Shown piece after piece: positions 18,733 through 26,526 of a stretch of 64,000 bases of DNA (the stretch's first letter is position 1; each line of letters begins with the position of its first letter). The notes under the pieces are model-generated. The model was not told where the DNA came from. It saw only the letters and a list, made by a program, of their open reading frames with translations, and made no database searches. The DNA is taken from the NCBI RefSeq assembly GCF_013386115.1, contig NZ_JACAOR010000010.1, positions 423,883 through 487,882 on the forward strand, read 5' to 3'. This stretch comes from Pseudomonas gingeri. Its GTDB lineage: Bacteria; Pseudomonadota; Gammaproteobacteria; Pseudomonadales; Pseudomonadaceae. A program made the position numbers and the translations under genes.

Positions 18733-18753
18733 CAATCCCACACAGTGGAATTG
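18733..18753. promoter_or_regulatory. 21-bp dyad upstream of the CoA-transferase operon (probable IclR operator 1)
   Basis: CAATCCCAC (18733-18741), spacer ACA, GTGGAATTG (18745-18753): arms match 8 of 9 as an inverted repeat. The same sequence, differing at one spacer base, recurs at 19687-19707 on the other side of the iclR gene. Location about 100 bp before the first gene of the operon fits an activator or repressor site. Confidence 0.7.
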
Positions 18754-18814
18754 GCCGGATCCAGCCGCGGCGAAACGTCAGCGTCACGCCCCGTCACCCT
18801 GGGGCGCCAACCCT

Positions 18815-19615
18815 CTACGACAGGTCCTCCAGCGAGCGCACCTGCGCCAGTTGCTCACGGATTTTTTGCAACAGGCCTTCAAGCAACGGGGTCAGTTCAC
18901 TTTCGATTTGCCCGGCGGTGAAGTCCTGGCTAGCGAAGCTGATGTTGAAGACATAGGGGGGTTGGTCCTCAAGATCCAGGGGCAAGGCGATGGAGGTGAT
19001 GCCGGCCTGCCATGATGCCTGGCAGACACCCCGGTTGTGCACGGCCTTGCGCGCGTTGGCTATCGCGGCACGCACCTGCTTCCAGTTCTTCGGATGCCGG
19101 GGCTTGAGTCGATCCAGGAGCGCTTCCAGCGCCGGCCCGGACAATGTCGACAGATAGGCCTGCCCCAACGACGTGATTTCGATGGGCACCCGCGAGCCGC
19201 TGGTGACGTGGCGGAACAAGCCGCTGCGGTTCTTGCGCACGGACTCCAGATAGACCATATCCGTCTGGTCAGCGACGGCCAGGCCGACATTGATCTTGTG
19301 GCCCTCGGCAATCTCGCGCATCAGCGGCTGCGCCAGCTTGAGGATCTCCGATTCCAGGCGCAGGGCATGGGCCAGGCTCAACAACGGCGGACCGAGGCGA
19401 TAGGTGCCACGCTGCAGTTCGTATTGCAGGAAGCCGTTTTCCACCAGCGTCTGGGTCAGGCGACTGATGGTCGAGCGCGGCAGGCCGGTCAACTCAACCA
19501 GTTCGGCATTGCCCAGCGCCGCCACGCCGGGCCGGAAGGCCCGCAGGATCAGCAGCGCGCGTTCGACCGAGCGGTTGGAGGGCGAACTGCGCGACTCGGT
19601 GGGTTTTCTCGGCAT
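18815..19615 (-). CDS. IclR-family transcriptional regulator
   Basis: A 266-residue IclR-type regulator. The N-terminal winged helix-turn-helix is clear ('RSVERALLILRAF', 'LTGLPRSTISRLTQTLVENGFLQ', 'RGTYRLGPPLL'), followed by the GAF-like effector domain ('MREIAEGHKINVGLAVADQTDMVYLES'). It lies between the CoA-transferase operon and the divergent iron alcohol dehydrogenase. Two matching dyads flank the gene, one about 72 bp before its own start, so it probably controls the operon, the alcohol dehydrogenase and itself. The start at 19615 places the basic N-terminal arm immediately before the DNA-binding domain. Confidence 0.92.
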   Translation of the reverse strand: MPRKPTESRSSPSNRSVERALLILRAFRPGVAALGNAELVELTGLPRSTISRLTQTLVENGFLQYELQRGTYRLGPPLLSLAHALRLESEILKLAQPLMREIAEGHKINVGLAVADQTDMVYLESVRKNRSGLFRHVTSGSRVPIEITSLGQAYLSTLSGPALEALLDRLKPRHPKNWKQVRAAIANARKAVHNRGVCQASWQAGITSIALPLDLEDQPPYVFNISFASQDFTAGQIESELTPLLEGLLQKIREQLAQVRSLEDLS

Positions 19616-19686
19616 CGGGAGACTCCTGGGTAGAAATAATGGCAAACACACAACGGTTACAGATAGCAGACGCAACGCGCCCCAAC

Positions 19687-19707
19687 CAATCCCACTCAGT
19701 GGAATTG
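19687..19707. promoter_or_regulatory. 21-bp dyad between iclR and the iron alcohol dehydrogenase (probable IclR operator 2)
   Basis: CAATCCCAC (19687-19695), spacer TCA, GTGGAATTG (19699-19707). It is identical to the dyad at 18733-18753 except for one spacer base. It lies in the 195-bp divergent region, about 72 bp from the iclR start and 104 bp from the alcohol dehydrogenase start, so one site can serve both directions. Confidence 0.7.
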
Positions 19708-19810
19708 CCGGCTACTGCCTACGGTAACCGACGTCGATAATCGCCGGACAGCCCTGGCTACCGCCTGTCTTCGCGGCCGGGCATTCCCCACGACATGCGA
19801 GAACCTGCCC

Positions 19811-20965
19811 ATGTTCAACAGTTTCAGTTTCCAGACCGTCAAGTCCCTGCTGGTCGAAGCCGGCGCGGCCCAGCGCCTCGGCGAAATCGCCCGCCAGCAC
19901 GCCATGCACTCGGTGCTGCTGGTGTCCGACGCCGGGGTCAAGCGCCTGGGCCTGCTGGACGCCGCACTGGCCAGCCTGCAGGCCAGTGATATCGCCGTGA
20001 CCCTGTTCACCGAAGTCACGGCCGACCCGACGGCGGCCATGGTCGAAGCCGCCGCCGCGGCAGCACGAGCAGCAGGTGCCGATGGCGTGATCGGCATCGG
20101 CGGCGGCAGCCCCATGGACGTCGCCAAGCTCGCCGCCCTGCTGGCCCGGGACGGGCAGCCACTGGACACCCTCTATGGCGTCGGCCTGGCAAGCGGCCAG
20201 CGCCTGCCCTTGATCCTGATTCCGACCACCGCCGGCACCGGTTCCGAAGTCACTCCCGTGGCCATCGTCACCACCGCCAGCGGTGAAAAGAAAGGCGTGG
20301 TGTCGCCCCTGCTGCTGCCGGACTGCGCCCTGCTCGACGCCCTGCTGACCCTGGGCCTGCCCCAGCCGGTCACGGCGGCGACCGGGATTGACGCGATGGT
20401 CCACGCCATCGAGGCCTATACCAGCCGACGGCTGAAGAACCCGATTTCCGATTGCCTGGCCCTGGATGCCCTGCGGCTCCTGAGCGCCAACATTGTCCGG
20501 GCCTGCGAACAGGGACAGGATGTTGCCGCTCGCGAAGCCATGCTGCTGGGCGCCTGCCTGGCCGGCATGGCGTTCGCCAATGCCCCGGTAGCAGCCGTCC
20601 ATGCCCTCGCCTATCCCGTCGGGGCGTTGTTCCATGTACCCCATGGCCTGTCGAATTCCCTGCTGCTGCCCGGCGTGATGGCCTTCAACCTGACCGAAGC
20701 CCGGCCGCTGTATGCGCAACTGGCCAGGGCGGTGGTACCGGACGCCCATGGCGACATTGACGAACTGGCCGATGCCTTGCTGCGGACCATGACCCGCCTG
20801 CCCTTGCAACTGGGCCTGCCAACCCGTCTGGCCGATGTGGGCATTGGGGCCGACGACCTGCCGAAACTGGCCGGGGACGCCATGAAACAGACCCGCCTGC
20901 TGGTCAACAACCCGCGCGAGATGACCTACGACGCGGCCCTGGCGATCTACCAGGAGGCCCTGTGA
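19811..20965 (+). CDS. Iron-containing alcohol dehydrogenase
   Basis: A 384-residue group III alcohol dehydrogenase. The 'GIGGGSPMDVAKLAALLA' nucleotide loop (about residues 95-112), 'PTTAGTGSEVTPVAIVT' and the metal-binding histidine region 'AAVHALAYPVGALFHVPHG' are all present. It would oxidise a primary alcohol or hydroxy acid to an aldehyde with NAD, feeding the semialdehyde dehydrogenase of the opposite-strand operon. It is divergent from iclR, shares operator 2 with it, and overlaps the downstream thioesterase gene by 4 bp. Confidence 0.93.
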   Translation: MFNSFSFQTVKSLLVEAGAAQRLGEIARQHAMHSVLLVSDAGVKRLGLLDAALASLQASDIAVTLFTEVTADPTAAMVEAAAAAARAAGADGVIGIGGGSPMDVAKLAALLARDGQPLDTLYGVGLASGQRLPLILIPTTAGTGSEVTPVAIVTTASGEKKGVVSPLLLPDCALLDALLTLGLPQPVTAATGIDAMVHAIEAYTSRRLKNPISDCLALDALRLLSANIVRACEQGQDVAAREAMLLGACLAGMAFANAPVAAVHALAYPVGALFHVPHGLSNSLLLPGVMAFNLTEARPLYAQLARAVVPDAHGDIDELADALLRTMTRLPLQLGLPTRLADVGIGADDLPKLAGDAMKQTRLLVNNPREMTYDAALAIYQEAL

Positions 20966-21483
20966 CCCAGCGGCAGGCAGCGCAACCCCGTGACCGGTTT
21001 CCCGTGCTGCGCACGATGCCGACACGTTGGGCGGACAACGACAGCTACGGGCATATCAACAACGTGGTGTATTACGCCTGTTTCGATACCGTAGTGAACA
21101 CCTGGCTGATGGAGCATGGCGCATTGCAGCCCCTGCAAGCCGGCGCTGCTACCATTGGCCTGGTGGTGGAAAGCCAGTGCCGCTACTTCGCCTCGGCACG
21201 GTTTCCCCAGGTGCTGGAGATCGGCTTGCGGGTCGGCCATGTCGGCACCAGCAGCGTGCGCTACGAGCTGGCGGTCTTTCGCGACGACCATGACGTTGCC
21301 GTGGCGCAAGGGCATTTCGTGCATGTGTATGTGGACAGCACGACCCGCCGGCCGGTGAAGGCATTGCCAGCGACACTGCGGGCGGCACTGACGATGCTCG
21401 AATCGACACCAACGGTGGCCTTGCTGGCCGACCGTTGCCTCGAGCCACTCAGCCCCCCGCCTCCAGCGCCAGCTGCGCACTGA
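20962..21483 (+). CDS. Acyl-CoA thioesterase, 4HBT hot-dog fold
   Basis: A 173-residue hot-dog thioesterase: 'TRWADNDSYGHINNVVYYACFDT' contains the catalytic aspartate and the NNVVYY stretch of 4-hydroxybenzoyl-CoA-thioesterase-like enzymes. It starts with GTG at 20962 inside the stop of the alcohol dehydrogenase gene (GTGA overlap), with AGGAGG at 20952-20957 in good position. It may release CoA from dead-end thioesters of the nearby beta-oxidation route. The last 35 bp overlap the convergent LysR gene. Confidence 0.88.
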   Translation: MTQRQAAQPRDRFPVLRTMPTRWADNDSYGHINNVVYYACFDTVVNTWLMEHGALQPLQAGAATIGLVVESQCRYFASARFPQVLEIGLRVGHVGTSSVRYELAVFRDDHDVAVAQGHFVHVYVDSTTRRPVKALPATLRAALTMLESTPTVALLADRCLEPLSPPPPAPAAH

Positions 21484-22345
21484 TGGTGTCAATCAGGGCA
21501 CGGACGCGGCGCGGCAGGACACGCACCGGTGGATAGACAATCTGCAGCGCCGTCTGGCCGGGCGAATAGCCCGGGAGCACTTCCACCAGCCGTCCGGCAG
21601 CGATGTCGGCCTGGACGTCCCAGACCGATTTGTTGCAGATGCCGTGACCGTCCAGGCACCACTGCCTGACCAGGCCACCGTTATTGGCCACCCGCCTCCC
21701 CTTCACCGCCACGCGATAACTTTCGTCGCCCACCCGGAAGGTCCAGATCCGATCGATATTGCCGCCAAAGCGCATGACGAGGCAGTCATGCCGCACCAGA
21801 TCGTCCGGATGTTGCGGCGTGCCATTGAGTTCAAGATAACGGGGCGCCGCGCAGACCACGCGACGGTTCTCGCCGATCGGCTTGGAGCGTAACGTGCTGT
21901 CGGCCAGGGTGCCGTAACGAACGGCGAAATCGATCCCCTGGCCGACCAGGTCGACAAAACCATCGGTGAGGTTGAGGTCGATCGTCACGGACGGATGTTC
22001 GGCCAGGAAACGGTCGAGGATCGGCACGATCTGCGCCTGCCCCAGATCGACCGGGGCCGTGAGGCGAATCAACCCGGAAATTTTCTGTGCCCCCAGGCGG
22101 ATGCTGCTTTCCAGTTCCTCGGCCTCGGCCAGCAGGCGTCGGGCGCCATCGGCCAGCAAACGGCCCTCGTCGGTCAGGCTGATGGAGCGGGTCGTGCGGG
22201 TGAGCAGGCTCGCGCCGTAATAGCTTTCCAGTACCGCCAGCCGTTCGGACACCGAGGCAGGCGACAACCCCAGCTCCCGCCCCGCGGCAGACAGGCCGCC
22301 CTTCTCGACGATCATCAGGAACAGCGCCAGGTTATCCAGGGTCAT
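21449..22345 (-). CDS. LysR-family transcriptional regulator
   Basis: A 298-residue LysR-type regulator with N-terminal helix-turn-helix ('LALFLMIVEKGGLSAAGRELGLSPASVSERLAVLE') and a CrgA/DmlR-like effector domain. ATG 22345 begins exactly at the DNA-binding domain; the frame runs upstream to 22420 but without family similarity. It is divergent from an MFS efflux pump and an ene-reductase, and two overlapping dyads sit directly before its start codon, a usual arrangement for a LysR protein that represses itself and controls the divergent gene. The trigger is probably an electrophile or drug handled by those two proteins. Confidence 0.9.
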   Translation of the reverse strand: MTLDNLALFLMIVEKGGLSAAGRELGLSPASVSERLAVLESYYGASLLTRTTRSISLTDEGRLLADGARRLLAEAEELESSIRLGAQKISGLIRLTAPVDLGQAQIVPILDRFLAEHPSVTIDLNLTDGFVDLVGQGIDFAVRYGTLADSTLRSKPIGENRRVVCAAPRYLELNGTPQHPDDLVRHDCLVMRFGGNIDRIWTFRVGDESYRVAVKGRRVANNGGLVRQWCLDGHGICNKSVWDVQADIAAGRLVEVLPGYSPGQTALQIVYPPVRVLPRRVRALIDTISAQLALEAGG

Positions 22346-22347
22346 TC

Positions 22348-22373
22348 TTCGGAAACTCCGAAATATAATTTCG
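22348..22373. promoter_or_regulatory. Two overlapping dyads, probable LysR operator
   Basis: TTCGGA-AAC-TCCGAA (22348-22362) overlaps CGAAAT-ATA-ATTTCG (22359-22373); both have perfect 6-bp arms with 3-bp spacers. They lie 3 bp before the lysR start codon and about 105 bp before the divergent MFS gene, so binding here would block lysR translation/transcription start and could activate the transporter. Confidence 0.55.
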
Positions 22374-22477
22374 AATCCTAAGCAATTATCAACCGGGTCC
22401 GCAATGTCTATCTTCGCCACATCAACCGGCGGGACTACGCCGACAACCCACTGATTTGTGCGCAGGAAGACCCCTTC

Positions 22478-23677
22478 ATGTCACTGACCTCGAGAATGCC
22501 GATCCAGATCTGGATCCTGACCCTTTCCGCCTTTGCCATCGGCACCGCCGAATTCCTCATCGCCGGCATCCTGCCCCAGGTCGCCGACAGCCTGAAGATC
22601 AGCACCGGGCAAGCGGGCAACCTGATCACCGCCTATGCCCTGGCCATCGTGATCGGCGGTCCCCTGCTGACGTTGTGGCTGGCGCGCTTCGAAAAACGCA
22701 ACGTGCTGATCGTGCTCCTGAGCCTGTTTGTCGCCGGCAACCTGATTGCAGCCTTCAGCACCGACTACACCATGCTCCTGGTCAGCCGGGTGGTGGCCGG
22801 CCTTACCCAGGGCCCGTTCTACGGTATCGGGGCGGTCGTGGCGACGCGCATGGTCGCCGATAACATGGCCGGGCGCGCGGTGGGCCAGATGTTTGGTGGC
22901 CTGACACTGGCCAACGTCCTGGGCGTGCCGGCCGGCGCCTGGATCGGCAATGCCTTCGACTGGCACACCGCCTTTCTCGTCGTGGCGGTCATGGGTGTCG
23001 TCGCCATGCTGATGATTGCCGTCACCATTGCCCGCAGCCCGGAAAACAAACCGGCCTCGATGCTGACCCAGCTCTCGGTGTTCCGTGATCGCAATCTTCT
23101 GGCCAGCCTGACCTTCACCGTGCTCGGCTGGGTCGGTTTCATGACGCTGTACGGCTACATCGCGCCGGTGGCCGAGCAGATCGCCGGCTTCGACCGCAGT
23201 GCGATCACCTGGGTCCTGGTCGTGGTGGGCGCCGGCCTGGTGGTCGGCAACAGCATCGGTGGCCGGACCGCGGATGCCAACCTGCGCCGCTCGCTGAGCC
23301 TCTGGCCACTGGCGATGATCGCCGCGCTGATCCTGGTGGGTTTCCTCGCCCACTACAAATGGCTGTTCCTGGTCGCGGCGTTCATCTACGGCGTGACCAC
23401 CTTCGCCAACCTGCCGCCCATGCAGATGCGGGTCATGAAATACGGCTCGAAAGCGCCCGAACTGGCGGCCACCGCGAATATCTCGGCCTTCAACATCGCC
23501 AACGCCCTGGGCGGCTTCATCGGCGGCGCGGTGATCGACAGCCACCTCGGTGCCGCCGCGATCCCATTTGCCGCGGCCATCATCCCGGTGCTGGGCCTGC
23601 TCTTCATCTGGTCGCAAGAAGCGCGGTTGGCGGCGCAACCGAAGGCCGCCGCACCTTGTGTATCGCTCGGAAACTGA
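22478..23677 (+). CDS. MFS transporter, AraJ/YdhP-like drug or sugar efflux type
   Basis: A 399-residue, twelve-helix transporter of the DHA1-like group: 'FAIGTAEFLIAGILPQVADSL' in helix 1, 'LWLARFEKRNVLIVLL' after helix 2, and 'VSRVVAGLTQGPFYGIGAVVATRMV' in the fourth and fifth helices, typical of AraJ, YdhP and chloramphenicol/arabinose exporters. It would export small molecules from the cytoplasm with proton exchange. It is divergent from the LysR gene and 31 bp before the ene-reductase gene, suggesting a shared stress-response operon. Confidence 0.88.
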   Translation: MSLTSRMPIQIWILTLSAFAIGTAEFLIAGILPQVADSLKISTGQAGNLITAYALAIVIGGPLLTLWLARFEKRNVLIVLLSLFVAGNLIAAFSTDYTMLLVSRVVAGLTQGPFYGIGAVVATRMVADNMAGRAVGQMFGGLTLANVLGVPAGAWIGNAFDWHTAFLVVAVMGVVAMLMIAVTIARSPENKPASMLTQLSVFRDRNLLASLTFTVLGWVGFMTLYGYIAPVAEQIAGFDRSAITWVLVVVGAGLVVGNSIGGRTADANLRRSLSLWPLAMIAALILVGFLAHYKWLFLVAAFIYGVTTFANLPPMQMRVMKYGSKAPELAATANISAFNIANALGGFIGGAVIDSHLGAAAIPFAAAIIPVLGLLFIWSQEARLAAQPKAAAPCVSLGN

Positions 23678-23708
23678 TCCCTTATCCCACCTGACCCTGG
23701 AGACGAAA

Positions 23709-24836
23709 ATGTCGACGACATCAAAGCTGTTCAGCCCTACCCGATTCGGCCGTCACGAAGTAACCCATCGCATCGTCATGGCACCGATGACCCGCGCACG
23801 CAGCACCCAGCCCGGCGATATCCCCAACGCCCTCAATGCCCGCTACTACGCCCAACGCGCCTCGGCCGCGCTGATCGTCAGCGAAGCCACGCAGATCACC
23901 CCGCAGGGCAAGGGCTATTCGTTCACGCCGGGAATCTACAGCACGGAGCAGATCGCCGGCTGGAAGCTGGTGACCAAGGCCGTGCACGACGCCCATGGGC
24001 GGATCTTCCTGCAGCTCTGGCACGTCGGCCGGATGTCCCACCCGGACTTCCATAACGGCGAGTTGCCAGTCGCGCCCTCCGCAGTGCCGTTCGACGGCTC
24101 GATCTGGAAGGTCGACCCGGCCACCGGTATCGGCGCCATGGTGCCGAGCCCGACACCCCGGGCGCTGGCCCATGACGAGATCAAGGCCATCGTCAACGAC
24201 TTCCGCCAGGCCGCGCGCAATGCCATCGACGCCGGCTTCGATGGCGTGGAAGTGCACGGTGCCAACGGCTATCTGATCGACCAGTTCCTGCGCACCACCT
24301 CCAATGTGCGCACCGACGAATACGGCGGCTCCCGGGAAAACCGCCTGCGCTTCCTCAAGGAAGTGATCGATGCGATCGCCGACGAGGTCGGTGCCGAGCG
24401 TACCGCGATCCGCCTGGCCCCGTTCCTGACCGCACGCGGCATGGACTGCCCGGATATCCTGCCGACCATCCTCGAGGCCACCGAGTACCTCCAGGCCAGG
24501 AACATCGCCTACCTGCACCTGGTGGAAGCGGACTGGGACGACGCCCCGCAATTCACCGAACAGTTCCGCCAGGATATCCGCCGGCATTTCCACAATACGA
24601 TCATCGTTGCCGGCAAGTACGACAAGACCCGCGCCGAGTGGGTGCTCGCCAAGGGTTATGCCGACCTGGTTGCCTTCGGTCGCCCCTTCGTCGCCAACCC
24701 CGACCTGCCGCACCGCCTCGCCGAAGACCTGCCGCTGGCGGACTTCGATGGCGGCTCGCTGTTCGGCGGCACCGAGCGTGGCTACACCGATTACCCGGCC
24801 TGGAGCGCCGCGCCGCAGGCGGTATCGCCGGCCTGA
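23709..24836 (+). CDS. Old-yellow-enzyme-family alkene reductase (NemA-like)
   Basis: A 375-residue FMN-dependent ene-reductase. It has 'LFSPTRFGRHEVTHRIVMAPMTRARS' at the start, 'FLQLWHVGRMSHPD', and the 'EVHGANGYLIDQFLRTTSNVRTDEYGGSRENRLRF' substrate/FMN segment of classical OYEs such as NemA and XenB. It reduces activated C=C bonds or nitro groups with NAD(P)H. ATG 23709 follows a GGAGACG ribosome site. With the upstream efflux pump and LysR regulator it forms a detoxification module for electrophiles. Confidence 0.92.
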   Translation: MSTTSKLFSPTRFGRHEVTHRIVMAPMTRARSTQPGDIPNALNARYYAQRASAALIVSEATQITPQGKGYSFTPGIYSTEQIAGWKLVTKAVHDAHGRIFLQLWHVGRMSHPDFHNGELPVAPSAVPFDGSIWKVDPATGIGAMVPSPTPRALAHDEIKAIVNDFRQAARNAIDAGFDGVEVHGANGYLIDQFLRTTSNVRTDEYGGSRENRLRFLKEVIDAIADEVGAERTAIRLAPFLTARGMDCPDILPTILEATEYLQARNIAYLHLVEADWDDAPQFTEQFRQDIRRHFHNTIIVAGKYDKTRAEWVLAKGYADLVAFGRPFVANPDLPHRLAEDLPLADFDGGSLFGGTERGYTDYPAWSAAPQAVSPA

Positions 24837-24868
24837 CCCGGGGCATCCGCCCTTTCCCTGAGTGATCC

Positions 24869-24917
24869 GGGGCATTCACCTGTGCGGACTCTCCCCAGCC
24901 GTAACGGTGAATGCCCC
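24869..24917. terminator. 12-bp inverted repeat downstream of the ene-reductase gene
   Basis: GGGGCATTCACC (24869-24880) and GGTGAATGCCCC (24906-24917) are perfect 12-bp arms separated by 25 nt, 33 bp after the stop codon. No T-run follows, so it could be a Rho-assisted terminator or an mRNA 3'-end stabiliser. Confidence 0.4.
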
Positions 24918-25031
24918 CCGTCCCCGCCCGTTTCCCGCCCTCCTGCTTTCTGCCCTTCTTTCCTGCTGCCCCGCCCGCGACCTGATCGCCTTGACCCGCC
25001 TTGGCAGTTTTTCGCAAAAATAACTTAAATC

Positions 25032-25042
25032 TCACAATGTGA
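25032..25042. promoter_or_regulatory. TCACA-A-TGTGA dyad before the aromatic operon
   Basis: A perfect 11-bp dyad in an AT-rich stretch 110 bp before the AAHS transporter start; the flanks (AAATC... and ...AAATATTT) extend the symmetry loosely. It is a candidate site for the IclR regulator encoded third in this operon. No second copy was found in the other gaps of the cluster. Confidence 0.4.
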
Positions 25043-25151
25043 AATATTTGATAAATCCCTATTTACAGAATTTTTGATTGGGAATAGATTGACTCCATGG
25101 CCCACCTGCCGAAAAAACGGGCCGCAAAAAACAACAAGAAGAGTCCATGCC

Positions 25152-26507
25152 ATGCCAACCGTGCCTGAAACAGCAAACGTCCTGAGCGACGTGATCGATC
25201 AACGCCCCATGGGCCGCCTGCAACTGGAGTTGATCGGTCTGTGCGTGATCCTGGCCGCCATCGACGGTTTCGATACCCAGGTCATGGGCTTTCTCGTCGG
25301 ACCGATGGCCGAATCCCTCGGTTTGCCGGCGGCCAGTTTCGGCCCGGTGTTCGCCAGCACCCTGCTCGGCCTGATGATCGGCGCCTTGAGCCTGGCGCCC
25401 CTGGCCGATCGCATCGGACGCAAGAAAGTCCTGCTGGGTTGCGTCGCCACCTTCAGCGTGTTTTCACTCCTGACCGCCCTGACCCAGAGTTACGAACAAC
25501 TGTTGCTGGTGCGTTTTCTGACCGGCCTCGGCCTGGGCGGCGCCATCCCCAACCTGATTGCCCTGGTCTGCGAATACACCCCCCGGCGCCATGCCCGCAG
25601 CGCGGTCACGCTGGTGTTCTGCGGCATGCCGCTGGGCGCCATGGCGGCTGGCCTGATTGCCGAACACGTGCTGCCGGCCCTGGGTTGGCGCGCGGTGTTT
25701 ATTTGCGGGGCGCTGCTGCCGCTGGTCTTCGCCGACCTGTTGTGGCGCAGCCTGCCGGAGTCGGTGGAATTCCTCTCGCGCACGGCGGCCAACCGCGAAC
25801 AGGTGGCAAGGATCGTGTCACGGCTGGTGCCGGGCCTGGAAACGCTGCCGGACACGCTGTTCGACCGCCCTCGGACCAAGGCCCCGCGCATTTCCCCACG
25901 CCGGCTGTTCGAAGACGGCATGTGGCGCCGGACATTGCTGCTGTGGCTGCCCTATGCGATGAACCTGCTGATCCTCTACTCGATCATGAGCTGGGTGCCC
26001 ACCGTGTTGAGCAGCGCCCGGCTGCCCGCCCACACCGGTATCCAGGCGATCGTGCTGTTCAGCCTCGGAGGCGTGCTCGGCTCGCTGGCACAGGGCCGCC
26101 TGATGGATGCGCTGGGCGCCCATCGGGTGCTGATCGCCGAGTTCCTGGTCTATCAGGTGCTGGTCCTGCTGCTGGTGATGCTGCCGCTCCAGGCGGCGAG
26201 TTTCCTCACCCTCCTGCTGCTGATGGGCGTGCTGATCCAGGGTGCGCAGGCCGGGCTCAACGCCCTGGCCGCCGAACTCTATCCCCAGGAAATCCGCTCC
26301 ACCGGTATCGGCTGGGCGCTGGGCATCGGCCGCATCGGCTCGATCCTCGGCCCCTTGCTCGGCGGCCTGATGGTCGGCCTCGGCTGGCACGTCCAGCAAG
26401 TCTTCATGGCGGCGCTGATTCCCAGCCTGATCGCCCTGTGCGCGCTGCTGGCGATTCACCTCGGCCAGCGCCGCGCCAACGCTTCCCACCCTACCCCGAC
26501 TTATTGA
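25152..26507 (+). CDS. MFS transporter, aromatic acid:H+ symporter (AAHS) type
   Basis: A 451-residue, twelve-helix inner-membrane protein. The first helix carries 'ILAAIDGFDTQVMGFLVGPMA', the DGFD motif of AAHS transporters such as PcaK, BenK and MhpT, and the loop after helix 2 has 'APLADRIGRKKVLLGC'. It should import an aromatic or related acid with protons. It is the first gene of the meta-cleavage operon, 19 bp before the FAH-family hydrolase. ATG 25152 is chosen because helix 1 begins about 30 residues later, as usual in this family. Confidence 0.9.
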   Translation: MPTVPETANVLSDVIDQRPMGRLQLELIGLCVILAAIDGFDTQVMGFLVGPMAESLGLPAASFGPVFASTLLGLMIGALSLAPLADRIGRKKVLLGCVATFSVFSLLTALTQSYEQLLLVRFLTGLGLGGAIPNLIALVCEYTPRRHARSAVTLVFCGMPLGAMAAGLIAEHVLPALGWRAVFICGALLPLVFADLLWRSLPESVEFLSRTAANREQVARIVSRLVPGLETLPDTLFDRPRTKAPRISPRRLFEDGMWRRTLLLWLPYAMNLLILYSIMSWVPTVLSSARLPAHTGIQAIVLFSLGGVLGSLAQGRLMDALGAHRVLIAEFLVYQVLVLLLVMLPLQAASFLTLLLLMGVLIQGAQAGLNALAAELYPQEIRSTGIGWALGIGRIGSILGPLLGGLMVGLGWHVQQVFMAALIPSLIALCALLAIHLGQRRANASHPTPTY

Positions 26508-26526
26508 TCCTTCCAGGAGACCCACC

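Larger units (their letters stand above)
24837..25151. other. 315-bp intergenic region: inverted repeat plus AT-rich promoter region
   Basis: Two parts can be seen. The first holds a long inverted repeat (24869-24917) that may end the ene-reductase transcript. The second, from about 25010, is strikingly AT-rich and holds a TCACA-A-TGTGA dyad before the aromatic-acid transporter gene. No gene is supported between them. Confidence 0.6.
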
